Source: SIG603 sp964369415 (GTDB lineage: Bacteria; Bacillota; Clostridia; Oscillospirales; Acutalibacteraceae). Taken from it: a DNA stretch of 62,850 nt. Below are positions 43,101 to 51,330 of this stretch, in pieces (position 1 is the first letter of the stretch; each line of letters starts with the position of its first letter). The position numbers were made by a program, and so were the translations under genes. The stretch is taken from positions 1-62,850 of the forward strand of contig CAYJFP010000011.1 of assembly GCA_964369415.1 (NCBI GenBank), written 5' to 3'. The notes beneath the pieces are model-generated. The model saw nothing but the letters and a program-made list of their open reading frames with translations, did no database searches and was not told the origin of the DNA.

Positions 43101-43610
43101 ATGTTAAGTGAAAATATTAAAGCTATAAGAAAATCAAAAGGGCTCTCGCAAGAAGAACTTGCGGTTAAATTGAATGTGGTAAGGCAAACAGTTTCTAAAT
43201 GGGAGAAAGGATTGTCGGTTCCAGATTCGGAAATGCTACTTTCTATATCAGAAAATCTTGAAACACCGGTAAGCACATTGCTTGGAGAAACCATTTTAGA
43301 TGAAAAAGAAGATGAATTAAAAGTAATTTCAGAAAAGCTAGAGATTATTAACTTGCAGTTATCGCAAAGAAGTATAAAAAGGCGAAAAATAGCCCAGTGT
43401 ACATTTATTTCTTTGTGCGCAGTTGTAGTAGTAGGCTTTATTTTCTTAGTGATATTAGGGAGTCCGTATCTAGGATGGGACTACAGTGACCCCGAAACCG
43501 CTGTACTGGGGGTAGCTTTTCACTCATTCGAATGGATATATGTAAGAGTAGCACCAATTATTCTTATAGGAGCGGTCATTGGAATAGCTTTAACACGCAA
43601 AAAAGTATAG
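43101..43610 (+). CDS. XRE-family transcriptional regulator with membrane anchor
   Basis: A 169-residue protein. Residues 1-62 are a helix-turn-helix domain (IKAIRKSKGLSQEELAVKL, VVRQTVSKWEKGLSVPD). A coiled segment follows (70-95), then two transmembrane helices (about 103-123 and 143-163). Such membrane-tethered regulators are common in Clostridia; signals are unknown. Start ATG 43101 is chosen for its AAAGGAGG site. An in-frame ATG at 43023 would extend the protein by an unrelated-looking 26 residues across the proximal promoter. Confidence 0.88.
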   Translation: MLSENIKAIRKSKGLSQEELAVKLNVVRQTVSKWEKGLSVPDSEMLLSISENLETPVSTLLGETILDEKEDELKVISEKLEIINLQLSQRSIKRRKIAQCTFISLCAVVVVGFIFLVILGSPYLGWDYSDPETAVLGVAFHSFEWIYVRVAPIILIGAVIGIALTRKKV

Positions 43611-43622
43611 AGAGTATAAATG

Positions 43623-43661
43623 AAAACACACTGCTACTAATTAATAGTAACAGTGTGTTTT
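43623..43661 (+). terminator. Terminator of the XRE regulator gene
   Basis: AAAACACACTG pairs with CAGTGTGTTTT, extended by TACTA/TAGTA across a C/A mismatch; loop ATTAA. Confidence 0.85.
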
Positions 43662-43710
43662 GATGTTTTAACAGGTGATAACAGTCGCTTATTAAAAAAT
43701 TTCCTATAAA

Positions 43711-43737
43711 AAGAAAAAAGGAACCCAAAGGTTCCGA
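43711..43737 (-). terminator. rpmB terminator
   Basis: On the minus strand, GGAACC-TTTG-GGTTCC (43735-43720) is followed by TTTTTTCTT (43719-43711), just after the rpmB stop region. Confidence 0.85.
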
Positions 43738-43752
43738 ATCTCTTTTACTTAA

Positions 43753-43941
43753 TCAAACTGCACGGGTAACTTTACCTGAACGAAGACAACGGGTGCAGGC
43801 GTATACACGTTTTGGTGTACCGTCGACTATTGCCTTAACACGTTTAATGTTTGGTTTCCATGTTCTGTTTGAACGTCTGTGTGAGTGAGAGACCTTTATA
43901 CCAAAAGATACACCTTTACCACATACATCACATTTTGCCAT
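43753..43941 (-). CDS. rpmB: 50S ribosomal protein L28
   Basis: A 62-residue ribosomal protein with the family start MAKCDVCGKG and the SHSHRRSNRTWKPNI core. Four cysteines (CDVC and CTRC) make this the zinc-binding (C+) form, as opposed to the Cys-free paralog expressed under zinc shortage in some bacteria. It is monocistronic on the minus strand with its own promoter and terminator. The ribosome site is AAGGAGGTG. Confidence 0.98.
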   Translation of the reverse strand: MAKCDVCGKGVSFGIKVSHSHRRSNRTWKPNIKRVKAIVDGTPKRVYACTRCLRSGKVTRAV

Positions 43942-43976
43942 ATCTGCACCTCCTTAAGATAACTTGGGCGAATGTA

Positions 43977-44005
43977 ATTGTAACAGATTTATAAAAAAAA
44001 TGCAA
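43977..44005 (-). promoter_or_regulatory. rpmB promoter
   Basis: Minus strand: TTGCAT (44005-44000), 17 nt, TACAAT (43982-43977). Confidence 0.65.
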
Positions 44006-44022
44006 GTTTTTTTTGAAAGTAA

Positions 44023-44051
44023 TTGTAATTTATATGCTTTTGTATTATACT
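44023..44051 (+). promoter_or_regulatory. Promoter of the site-2 protease-scpA-scpB operon
   Basis: TTGTAA (44023-44028), 17 nt, TATACT (44046-44051), 25 nt before the start codon. It is divergent from the rpmB promoter 18 bp away. Confidence 0.65.
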
Positions 44052-44076
44052 TTATAGTAAAAAGGAGGCTAATTTA

Positions 44077-44769
44077 ATGCTAATTGACAGTATACGCACC
44101 ATATTTTCGGGTGGAAATATAGATATAAACATAGTTATTGCTCAGGTTTTATCAGTTTTGTTTATTATTTTTCTGGTTTTACCATTGCATGAATTTGCTC
44201 ATGGAATAATTGCCTACAAAATGGGAGATCCAACGCCGAAGTACGATAAAAGGCTTACGCTAAATCCTCTAGCTAGCATCGACCCGCTTGGAAGCCTTGC
44301 AATGCTATTATTCGGATTTGGCTGGGCAAAGCCTGTTCAAGTAAATCCCAGAAACTTTAAGAATCCAAAAAGAGACATGGCTATAGTGGCGATAGCAGGG
44401 CCGCTTTCAAACTTTCTTGCCGCTTTAGTAGGTGCATTTGCCTTTGTGGCTTTGGTTTTGTTCACAAATAAGAGTGACTTTGAGTTGATAAAGCTATTTG
44501 TGCAGTATTATATTATAATCAATCTTACCTTAACTGTATTTAATCTTATCCCGATACCACCACTTGACGGCTCTAGAGTGGTTGCCGCATTTTTAAGTGA
44601 CAGGGCGGCGTACTCCTATTATAGATACCAAAACTATTTTTACATGATATTCTTTGTTTTAATGTTCTCAGGCGTCTTGTCAGTGCCGATAAGCATTGCC
44701 AGAAACTTTTTATACGATATCATAATTACAATAGCTCAGTTTCCGTTTGAACTTGCCGGAGTGATTTAA
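44077..44769 (+). CDS. Site-2 protease family membrane metalloprotease (M50, YwhC-type)
   Basis: A 230-residue polytopic protein with the zinc motif HEFAHG (His38, His42) in the second transmembrane segment and the second metal-site motif in NLIPIPPLDGSRV (about 165). It belongs to the small M50 family with no PDZ domain that regularly sits before scpA in Firmicutes. Its substrates are unknown. It would cleave within the membrane. ScpA starts 1 nt after the stop, so the genes are co-translated. Confidence 0.92.
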   Translation: MLIDSIRTIFSGGNIDINIVIAQVLSVLFIIFLVLPLHEFAHGIIAYKMGDPTPKYDKRLTLNPLASIDPLGSLAMLLFGFGWAKPVQVNPRNFKNPKRDMAIVAIAGPLSNFLAALVGAFAFVALVLFTNKSDFELIKLFVQYYIIINLTLTVFNLIPIPPLDGSRVVAAFLSDRAAYSYYRYQNYFYMIFFVLMFSGVLSVPISIARNFLYDIIITIAQFPFELAGVI

Positions 44770-44770
44770 G

Positions 44771-45496
44771 ATGAGTGCACAGCTTTCTTACAAAATAGAG
44801 GTCTTTGAAGGGCCACTTGATTTGCTATTAAATTTAATTAGCAAAAACAAGCTTAATATCTACGATATACAAATTTCAGAACTTTTAGAACAGTATACAA
44901 GTCATATAAGGCTTATGAAAGAAGCTGATTTAGAAATTGCCAGTGAGTTTTTAGAAATGGCTGCAAGACTTGTATATATTAAAAGCCTGTCTCTTCTTCC
45001 AAAACACGAAGAGGAAGAGGAGATGAAAAAAGAGCTTACAGGGCAATTATTAGAATATAGACTTTGTAAACTCATCGCTTCTGAACTTTCTAAAACAGTA
45101 GATTTGGATAAACTTGTAAAAAGTGAAGAGAATATATCTATAGACATGAAATACACAAGGTTTCATAATTTTAAAGAGCTAACGGCTCACTATCTTGCGG
45201 CTGTCGGAAGAGGTAAAAGGTTTTTGCCGCCTCCAGAAGAAAGATTTTCGGGAATCGTTGCGCATAAAGTGGTTTCGGTTTCGTCTCAAATAGTTTTTGT
45301 CTTAAGAAAACTTTGGAGAAGTAGAGAAACTGATTATGAAGAAGTTTTTAAAGGCAAGACGGACGCCTCAGAGCGTGTTGCGGTGTTTTTAGCACTTTTA
45401 GAGCTTGTAAAATCGAAAAGAATATCCATTAACGGAGAAGAGGAAGAAGCAAAAATAACTTTGCTCGCTGGAGGAAGAAACATTGACAGAGATTGA
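44771..45496 (+). CDS. scpA: Segregation and condensation protein A
   Basis: A 241-residue kleisin subunit of the SMC-ScpAB condensin. The N-terminal motif YKIEVFEGPLDLLLNLI and the helical ISELLEQYTSHIRLMKEADLE segment bind the SMC neck. The C-terminal winged helix (FLALLELVKSKRISI) binds the other SMC head. Cytoplasmic, acting on the nucleoid. It overlaps scpB by 14 nt. Confidence 0.95.
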   Translation: MSAQLSYKIEVFEGPLDLLLNLISKNKLNIYDIQISELLEQYTSHIRLMKEADLEIASEFLEMAARLVYIKSLSLLPKHEEEEEMKKELTGQLLEYRLCKLIASELSKTVDLDKLVKSEENISIDMKYTRFHNFKELTAHYLAAVGRGKRFLPPPEERFSGIVAHKVVSVSSQIVFVLRKLWRSRETDYEEVFKGKTDASERVAVFLALLELVKSKRISINGEEEEAKITLLAGGRNIDRD

Positions 45497-46061
45497 AATA
45501 GCAGGAGCGACCGAGGCTATACTTTTTGCAAGTGGAGAGCCTGTTTCTAAAAGCAGAATTATAACGGCTCTTAACATTAGCAAACAGGATTTTAAAAAAG
45601 CCTTGATTATACTTGAGAATAAATACCATAATAATGACAGTGGAATAATGCTTTTAAAGCTTGAAGACGATTTGCAGCTTTGTTCAAATTCAAAATACAT
45701 CACCTTTATAAGAGAAGTGATGAATTTAAAAAAGAACACACCGCTCTCACCCGCTGCTATGGAGGTTTTGTCACTTGTTGCTTATAATCAGCCCGTTACA
45801 AAGGCTTTTATAGAACAGGTAAGGGGAGTTGATTGCTCGGGCGTAATAGCTAGTTTATCCTTAAGAGAGCTTATAGAAGAAGCTGGAAGGCTAGAGCTTC
45901 CAGGTAGGCCGTTATTATATAGGGTGACGGATAATTTCTTAAGATGTTTTGGCTTAAGTTCACTTTCAGAACTTCCACCGATACCAAATGAAGAAAATGG
46001 GGAAGTAAAAGAAGAGAACGAACAGTTGACGTTTAAAGACGAAATAGAAAAGAGTGAGTAA
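45483..46061 (+). CDS. scpB: Segregation and condensation protein B
   Basis: A 192-residue double winged-helix protein that dimerises and binds the ScpA linker. Family marks are GATEAILFASGEPVS, LSPAAMEVLSLVAYNQPVTKAFIEQVRGVD and a C-terminal GRPLLYRVTDNFLRCFGL. The start is TTG 45483, inside the end of scpA, with GGAGG 8 nt before it. The last 30 residues are acidic. Confidence 0.95.
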   Translation: MTEIEIAGATEAILFASGEPVSKSRIITALNISKQDFKKALIILENKYHNNDSGIMLLKLEDDLQLCSNSKYITFIREVMNLKKNTPLSPAAMEVLSLVAYNQPVTKAFIEQVRGVDCSGVIASLSLRELIEEAGRLELPGRPLLYRVTDNFLRCFGLSSLSELPPIPNEENGEVKEENEQLTFKDEIEKSE

Positions 46062-46063
46062 AA

Positions 46064-46696
46064 ATGATAGCCTTGTACATTGTTCTTGGAATAATAGCTT
46101 TTATATTTCTACTGCTCTGCATTCCTGTTTCTGTAAAGGCGGTTTATAAGGATGAACTTGGTTTAACTCTTAGATATGCTTTTTTTAAGTTTGATTTGCT
46201 TAAAGAGCATGACGAAAAAGAAGAGAAGCAAGAGGATGAAACAGAAGAAAAGGAAAGTAAGTTTAAACTTAAGGATATGCTTAAAAATCACGGAGTAAAA
46301 AATTTTTTAGACATAATTAAAGAGCTTTTCTTGATAGCAACAAAGAGCCTTTTTAATATACTCAAGCATATAAAAGTCAAGGAATTAAGCATTGATTTTA
46401 CGGCGGCGGCAGAAGAACCTGGAGATGCAGCCTTGCTTTATGGCAAAGTTTGCGGTATAATCTATCCATTCTATTCTTTACTGTTAGCTAATTGCAAAGT
46501 GAAGAAGTCGTCTGTGAATGTAGATTTGAATTATAATGAAGAAAGTCCTAAGGTGGGCGCTACTTTGGAAATTTCTCTTTTACCAATATATTTATGTGCA
46601 CATGGAGTGGCGCTGTTGGTAAGAGTTTTACCACGTGTTAAAAAATTGGTTAGTAGTAAGAAAACGAATAAAAAAGGAGAGTTAGCAAATGAGTGA
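46064..46696 (+). CDS. DUF2953 family membrane protein
   Basis: A 210-residue protein with an N-terminal transmembrane helix (about 2-22), an acidic Lys/Glu-rich segment (about 50-70), a central domain with LSIDFTAAAEEPGDAALLYGKV and a hydrophobic C-terminal stretch. DUF2953 proteins commonly lie directly before ytfJ in Clostridia. Function is unknown; the conserved pairing suggests a sporulation link. It overlaps the next gene by 8 nt. Confidence 0.8.
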   Translation: MIALYIVLGIIAFIFLLLCIPVSVKAVYKDELGLTLRYAFFKFDLLKEHDEKEEKQEDETEEKESKFKLKDMLKNHGVKNFLDIIKELFLIATKSLFNILKHIKVKELSIDFTAAAEEPGDAALLYGKVCGIIYPFYSLLLANCKVKKSSVNVDLNYNEESPKVGATLEISLLPIYLCAHGVALLVRVLPRVKKLVSSKKTNKKGELANE

Positions 46697-47081
46697 AAGT
46701 CAAGTAAGCGGTTTAATGGGCGAAACGCTGGAAAAAATTAAAAGCATGGTAAATGTGGACACTGTAATGGGTACGCAAATTAATACGCCTGACGGGACAA
46801 CCGTGATTCCTATTTGTAAAGTAAACTATGGATTTGCCTCGGGTGGTTCTGATATTCCGACTAAAGTAGCGCATAATGCCGGTTCATTTGGAGGCGGTTC
46901 TGGTGGTTCGGTTTCTATAGCACCGATAGCTTTCTTGGTTATTAAAAACGGAGATGTGAAAATTTTACAAATCGAGCCGTTTACAAGTTCGGTGGATAGA
47001 ATAATCGAAAAAGCGCCTGACGTTGTAGATAAAATAACTGGCTTCTTTAATAAGTCAAAAGATGAAGAAACAGAAGAATAA
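46689..47081 (+). CDS. ytfJ: GerW/YtfJ family spore protein
   Basis: A 130-residue protein with the family pattern ENLxxMVNVDTVMGTQI, then TVIPICKVNYGFASGGSD, a Gly/Ser loop GGGSGGSVSIAPIAFLVI and an acidic tail. In Bacillus subtilis GerW is needed for normal spore germination. Its presence adds to the sporulation genes in this window. It overlaps the DUF2953 gene. The ribosome site is AAAGGAGAG. Confidence 0.9.
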   Translation: MSESQVSGLMGETLEKIKSMVNVDTVMGTQINTPDGTTVIPICKVNYGFASGGSDIPTKVAHNAGSFGGGSGGSVSIAPIAFLVIKNGDVKILQIEPFTSSVDRIIEKAPDVVDKITGFFNKSKDEETEE

Positions 47082-47123
47082 AAAATCATAGTCACACATA
47101 GTATTGTGTGGCAGGTGATTTAT

Positions 47124-48164
47124 TTGATTAAAAAGATGGTTTTATGCATTTGCGTGTTCTCTATAATTTCTTCTTTAGTGATTAATGTAAATGCAAATGT
47201 ATCGGCTCATTCGGCTATTTTGATGGATGCAGTGACAAAAGAAATTTTGTATGAAAAAAATGCATATGAAAAAGTCGCAATGGCTAGCACCACAAAGCTG
47301 ATGACTTCATTGATTGCTGCTGAGTATATAGAAAACGGCGCAGATGAAACAGTAACTGTCGACTCAAATATTTTAGTCGGTGGGTCTAGTATGGGGTTAA
47401 GGGGTGGTGACATCCTGGCTCTTTCGGACTTAATAGCGGGAATGCTCTTGCCGTCGGGAAATGATGCTTCAAACGTGGTAGCGTTTCATATAGGCGGTAG
47501 CTTAGAGGGCTTTGCGTTGATGATGAACCAAAAAGCGGCAGAACTTGGGATGGTTAACAGTAGCTTTGTGACGCCGTCAGGACTCGATGCAGATACGCAT
47601 TACACCACGGCGTATGACATGGCACTGTTGATGTCGGCTTGTTTAGAAAATGAGTATTTAAAGCCGTATATGAGCGCAAAAGAGATGACGGTAGAGTATT
47701 ATTCAGGCGAGCAAGGAAAAGATATCAGTGTAAGATTTGAAAACCACAACAAACTTTTGACCGATTATCAATATGCAAACGGCGGTAAGACAGGATATAC
47801 TGATAAGGCGGGAAGGTGTCTAGTTTCGGCGGCGGAAAAAAACGGATTACAGCTCGTGGCGGTTACTTTAAATGCGCCTGATGACTGGAATGACCATATA
47901 TCCATGTATGAAAGCGTGTTTATGAATTCTCAGTCGGTGACTGTGCCACTATTTGAAACAGATATTCCAATAGCAAGCGGATACTCTGTAGGCTTAGTGA
48001 TTAAAGATGCCACTTTTGAAGTGGCGCAAAATCAAGTAATAGAAAGAAAAATATACGCACCAAGGTTTATTTATTCGTCGCAAATGATGAAAGGCGAAAT
48101 AATAGGAAAAGTACAGTACTACAAAAACGGTGTGCTGTTTTTAGAAAATTTAATTATATATTAA
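47124..48164 (+). CDS. dacF: D-alanyl-D-alanine carboxypeptidase (DacF type)
   Basis: A 346-residue penicillin-binding protein that trims the terminal D-Ala of peptidoglycan stem peptides. A signal peptide (about 1-25) is followed by the active-site SxxK (MASTTKLM), SGN (PSGNDAS) and KTG (GGKTGYTDKAG) motifs. The C-terminal part is a short beta domain. In Bacillus, dacF is expressed in the forespore, which fits its place behind ytfJ. I use TTG 47124 after GGCAGGTGAT; in-frame GTGs lie at 47106 and 47115, the second within the ribosome site. Confidence 0.92.
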   Translation: MIKKMVLCICVFSIISSLVINVNANVSAHSAILMDAVTKEILYEKNAYEKVAMASTTKLMTSLIAAEYIENGADETVTVDSNILVGGSSMGLRGGDILALSDLIAGMLLPSGNDASNVVAFHIGGSLEGFALMMNQKAAELGMVNSSFVTPSGLDADTHYTTAYDMALLMSACLENEYLKPYMSAKEMTVEYYSGEQGKDISVRFENHNKLLTDYQYANGGKTGYTDKAGRCLVSAAEKNGLQLVAVTLNAPDDWNDHISMYESVFMNSQSVTVPLFETDIPIASGYSVGLVIKDATFEVAQNQVIERKIYAPRFIYSSQMMKGEIIGKVQYYKNGVLFLENLIIY

Positions 48165-48175
48165 AAGGAAATAAT

Positions 48176-48991
48176 ATGAAAATAAGACTTCAAAAAATAA
48201 TGGCAGAATCAGGTTTTGCTTCAAGAAGAAAATCTGAAGAGTATATAGCCAAGGGCAAAGTTAAAATAAACGGAAGACCCGCAAAAATCGGAGACAGTGC
48301 CGACCCTAAGAAAGATATCATAACAGTTGAAGATAAACAAATCACATCTTCATCAAAAAAATATTATATAATGCTACATAAGCCCAGAGGATATGTCACG
48401 ACTATGAGTGACGAACTTGAGAGAAAATGCGTGGCGGATTTAATAAAGGATATTCCAGAAAGACTTCATCCAATAGGAAGGTTAGATAGAGAATCCGAGG
48501 GACTGCTGCTCATGACAAATGATGGAGCTTTTTCTAATACTATATCTCATCCTTCAGGGCATGTGAAAAAAATGTACAGAGTCAGTGTAAAACCTGCTGC
48601 AAACGAAGAACAGCTTATCGAGATGTCATCAGGCATGGTTATAGACGGGAAAAAGACTGCTCCGTGCGTAATAAGGGTATTATCACATGAAAAAGAGCGC
48701 TCAGTGCTTGAAGTAGTACTTGGTGAAGGCAGAAATAGGCAAATTAGAAAAATGTGCGAAGGCGTAGGACTTAAAGTATTAAGGCTTAAAAGAAACGCCA
48801 TAGGCCCGCTTAAACTCGGAATGTTAGCGCCAGGAAAGCATAGAGAGCTTACAAAAGACGAGATAAGAAAGATTTCGGCGGCATCGCAAAAAGCATCGGA
48901 AAGGAACAGTAAAAATGATTCAAATACTACCAATGGAAAACAAGGAAGAGGAAAGAGAACAGATAAAAGACCTTATAAAGGAAGGCGATAG
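48176..48991 (+). CDS. rluB: 23S rRNA pseudouridine synthase RluB family
   Basis: A 271-residue enzyme with an S4 RNA-binding domain (about 3-60) and the RsuA/RluB catalytic core. The catalytic Asp is in GRLDRESEGLLLMTNDG. KMYRVSV and EGRNRQIRKMCE are also typical. It modifies 23S rRNA (U2605 in E. coli numbering). The C-terminal 45 residues form a basic, Ser/Asn-rich tail that overlaps the following ORF by 77 nt. Start ATG 48176 follows AAAGGAA. Confidence 0.92.
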   Translation: MKIRLQKIMAESGFASRRKSEEYIAKGKVKINGRPAKIGDSADPKKDIITVEDKQITSSSKKYYIMLHKPRGYVTTMSDELERKCVADLIKDIPERLHPIGRLDRESEGLLLMTNDGAFSNTISHPSGHVKKMYRVSVKPAANEEQLIEMSSGMVIDGKKTAPCVIRVLSHEKERSVLEVVLGEGRNRQIRKMCEGVGLKVLRLKRNAIGPLKLGMLAPGKHRELTKDEIRKISAASQKASERNSKNDSNTTNGKQGRGKRTDKRPYKGRR

Positions 48992-49304
48992 GGGAAGAAT
49001 TCTAGTAATGACGGAAAAGTCACAAGAGCTTGGAAGAGTCTATATTGCTCTTAGAGAAAAAAAGCTTATTTTGCTGAAATTTGATCTTACAGCAGGATGT
49101 GACTTTGAAAACCTAGATTTTGAAGAGATGTTTATGCTAGATTCTTTAATGAGGTCGGCCGCATCTTTTGGTGAAATAAACGGAGCTCTTTCTATGGAGA
49201 CAGAATCGCCGATATATAATTCTTTTTTAGAGAAAAAAGGATTTAAAGTAGATGATGACAAGGCTTATTTAAGCATTTCATCAATAGTACATTACAAGCA
49301 ATAA
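48915..49304 (+). CDS. Hypothetical protein, possibly GNAT-like
   Basis: A 129-residue unrecognised protein. It begins 77 nt inside the rluB tail with AAAGGAACAG upstream, and its stop lies in the stem of the following terminator. The interior is acidic. Its C-terminal part (PIYNSFLEKKGFKVDD) faintly recalls the end of GNAT acetyltransferases, but no acetyl-CoA loop is visible. Its position as the last gene of the scp-dacF-rluB operon argues that it is real. No function is assigned. Confidence 0.65.
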   Translation: MIQILPMENKEEEREQIKDLIKEGDRGRILVMTEKSQELGRVYIALREKKLILLKFDLTAGCDFENLDFEEMFMLDSLMRSAASFGEINGALSMETESPIYNSFLEKKGFKVDDDKAYLSISSIVHYKQ

Positions 49305-49341
49305 AATATTACAAATTCGTAATATTTTATTGCGTTTTTTT
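49300..49341 (+). terminator. Terminator after the rluB operon
   Basis: A perfect 13-bp, AT-only-ended stem (AATAAAATATTAC/GTAATATTTTATT) has loop AAATTC and a following GCG(T)8 tract. The stop codon of the preceding gene lies within the left arm. Confidence 0.8.
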
Positions 49342-49358
49342 TCTTATTTTGATATAAT
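49330..49358 (+). promoter_or_regulatory. Promoter of the yicC-remA-gmk operon
   Basis: TTGCGT (49330-49335), 17 nt (a T-rich spacer that is also the terminator tail), TATAAT (49353-49358), 36 nt before the yicC start. Confidence 0.6.
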
Positions 49359-49393
49359 TTTTCGGTAATAAAAAAGAAATGAGCTGATATAAC

Positions 49394-50272
49394 TTGTTAA
49401 AAAGTATGACAGGGTTCGGAAGAAATGAAGGGATTGTGGACGGACGACATATAATTGTTGAAATTAAGTCGGTAAATCACAAGTTTTTCGAGTATTCCAT
49501 TAAAATATCAAGAGGGTTTAGCTTTCTTGAAGATAAGCTAAAATCGGTGGTAGCAGATAGAGTTTCAAGAGGCAAGGTGGATATGTATGTCCATATCGAA
49601 AATCTTGAGGACACCGAGGCGAAAGTGCTTGTAAATCATTCGCTTTTAAAGGGGTATATCGATGCCTACGAAGAAATTCGTGAAAAATATGACATTAAAA
49701 ATGAAATTAGCATGGAGTTAATCACTAAAAACAGCGATATCTTTACAGTTCAAAGAGAAGCCGAAGATGAAGATAAAGTGTTTGAATCGGTAAAGGAAAT
49801 AATGCTTCCAGCCTTAGAATCGTTCATTAAAATGAGAGAAGCCGAGGGCGAAAAGTTAGCTCTTGACATTAAAGAGAGGGCAAACACTATTTTAAATATC
49901 ACTAATGAGGTTGAAGAGAGGTCTCCGAAAACTGTTAGTGAATACAGAACAAGGCTTGAAAACAAGCTAAAAGAAATTTTAGAAGACAGAAATATAGATG
50001 AGCAAAGGGTAATGCTTGAAGCGGCGATATTTGCAGATAAAGTTGCTGTTGCCGAGGAAACTGTAAGGCTAAAAAGCCATGTGGAACAGCTGATGAAATT
50101 TATAAGCTCTAAAAATGCCATAGGAAGAAAAATGGACTTTTTGGTGCAAGAGATGAACCGTGAGGCAAACACGATAGGCTCGAAGGCTTCAGATTCTACT
50201 ATTGCTTATATGGTGGTCGACCTAAAGTCAGAAATCGAAAAAATCAGAGAGCAAATTCAAAATATAGAGTAG
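49394..50272 (+). CDS. yicC: YicC family endoribonuclease
   Basis: A 292-residue protein with the family start LKSMTGFGRNEG and the conserved C-terminal DUF1732 end (GRKMDFLVQEMNREANTIGSKASD). E. coli YicC has been described as an endoribonuclease acting on small RNA. It lies before remA and gmk, as in most Firmicutes. TTG 49394 is used because it matches the family N-terminus; the ribosome site is weak (GAGC). Confidence 0.93.
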   Translation: MLKSMTGFGRNEGIVDGRHIIVEIKSVNHKFFEYSIKISRGFSFLEDKLKSVVADRVSRGKVDMYVHIENLEDTEAKVLVNHSLLKGYIDAYEEIREKYDIKNEISMELITKNSDIFTVQREAEDEDKVFESVKEIMLPALESFIKMREAEGEKLALDIKERANTILNITNEVEERSPKTVSEYRTRLENKLKEILEDRNIDEQRVMLEAAIFADKVAVAEETVRLKSHVEQLMKFISSKNAIGRKMDFLVQEMNREANTIGSKASDSTIAYMVVDLKSEIEKIREQIQNIE

Positions 50273-50280
50273 GTAAATAA

Positions 50281-50550
50281 ATGATACTTTTAAATATTGG
50301 ATACGGTAACATGGTATCCGCTGATAGGATAGTTGCGGTGATAAGTCCCGAGTCTGCCCCTGTTAAAAGGATAGTCCAAGAGGCAAAGGAAAACTCGATG
50401 GTTATAGATGCAACACAAGGGAAAAAGACAAAGTCGGTAATTATTACAGACAGCGACCATGTGATTTTGTCGGCGGTTTCACCGATGAATATAAGCAAAA
50501 AAATTAGCGATACAGATATAGTGGAGGAAGTGGAGGAAAACGATGAGTAA
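50281..50550 (+). CDS. remA: Extracellular matrix regulatory protein RemA (DUF370)
   Basis: An 89-residue DNA-binding protein. Nearly all RemA landmarks are present: LNIGYGNMVSADRIVAV, SPESAPVKRIVQ, IDATQGKKTKSVIITDSDHVILS. In B. subtilis RemA activates biofilm matrix and osmoprotectant operons. It has a short acidic tail and overlaps gmk by 8 nt. Confidence 0.95.
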   Translation: MILLNIGYGNMVSADRIVAVISPESAPVKRIVQEAKENSMVIDATQGKKTKSVIITDSDHVILSAVSPMNISKKISDTDIVEEVEENDE

Positions 50551-51121
50551 GGGTTCGTTAATAGTCATTTCTGCTCCGTCAGGAGGCGGAAAAGGAACGA
50601 TAATAGCAGAATTATTAAAACAAAACAGAAATATTAAATATTCTATTTCGGCAACAACCAGAGCACCAAGAGAAGGCGAGGTAGACAAGGTTCATTATCA
50701 TTTTATTTCTAAAGAAGAATTTAAAGATAAAATCGAAAACAAAGAAATGCTAGAGTATGCTGTTTACTGCGATAATTATTACGGAACACCAAAGGCGGCG
50801 GTTTTAGAAGCACTCGAAAAAGGCGATGACATCATTTTGGAAATTGAGGTTCAAGGTGGGGCACAAATAAAAGAGATTATGCCAGAGTGCGTGAGTATTT
50901 TCATCACGCCGCCTTCTATCGAAATATTAGAGCAAAGACTTAGAAAAAGAGGAACCGAGAGCGAAGAAAAAATTAATATGAGAATCAAAACAGCAAAAGA
51001 AGAGCTGAAATCACGGGAAGATTACGACTTTGTCGTTATAAACGACACGCTGGAAAAAGCAGTAGAAGAAGTTGCTGCGATAATAAACAATCAAAAAATT
51101 GGAGGAAATAAATCATGTTAA
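50543..51121 (+). CDS. gmk: Guanylate kinase
   Basis: A 192-residue enzyme that phosphorylates GMP to GDP. The P-loop SAPSGGGKGTI is at residues 9-19, followed by the GMP-binding segment STTRAPREGEVDKVHYHF (here SATTRAPREGE) and EVQGGAQIKE. Length is typical. The ribosome site is GTGGAGGAA; the end overlaps the rpoZ start by 7 nt. Confidence 0.97.
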   Translation: MSKGSLIVISAPSGGGKGTIIAELLKQNRNIKYSISATTRAPREGEVDKVHYHFISKEEFKDKIENKEMLEYAVYCDNYYGTPKAAVLEALEKGDDIILEIEVQGGAQIKEIMPECVSIFITPPSIEILEQRLRKRGTESEEKINMRIKTAKEELKSREDYDFVVINDTLEKAVEEVAAIINNQKIGGNKSC

Positions 51122-51318
51122 AACCATCAGAAAATATTATTAAAACACCACACCAAAGCCACTATTCACTAGTTGTGGCAGTAGCTAAAAGGGCAAGAGA
51201 GATAACCGAAGAATGTGAGCAAAAAGGCGAAATTTTGATAGAGAAACCTGTTGATTTAGCGGTTAAAGATTTTGTGAACGGCAAATACTTGATTATAGAG
51301 CCAGATCCATATGCATAA
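51115..51318 (+). CDS. rpoZ: RNA polymerase omega subunit
   Basis: A 67-residue protein with the omega core YSLVVAVAKRAREITEE and VDLAVKDFVNGKYLIIEPD. It assists polymerase assembly through beta-prime. The gmk-rpoZ order is standard. Start ATG 51115 follows GGAGGAAAT. Confidence 0.93.
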   Translation: MLKPSENIIKTPHQSHYSLVVAVAKRAREITEECEQKGEILIEKPVDLAVKDFVNGKYLIIEPDPYA

Positions 51319-51330
51319 GGAGTTGTTTTT

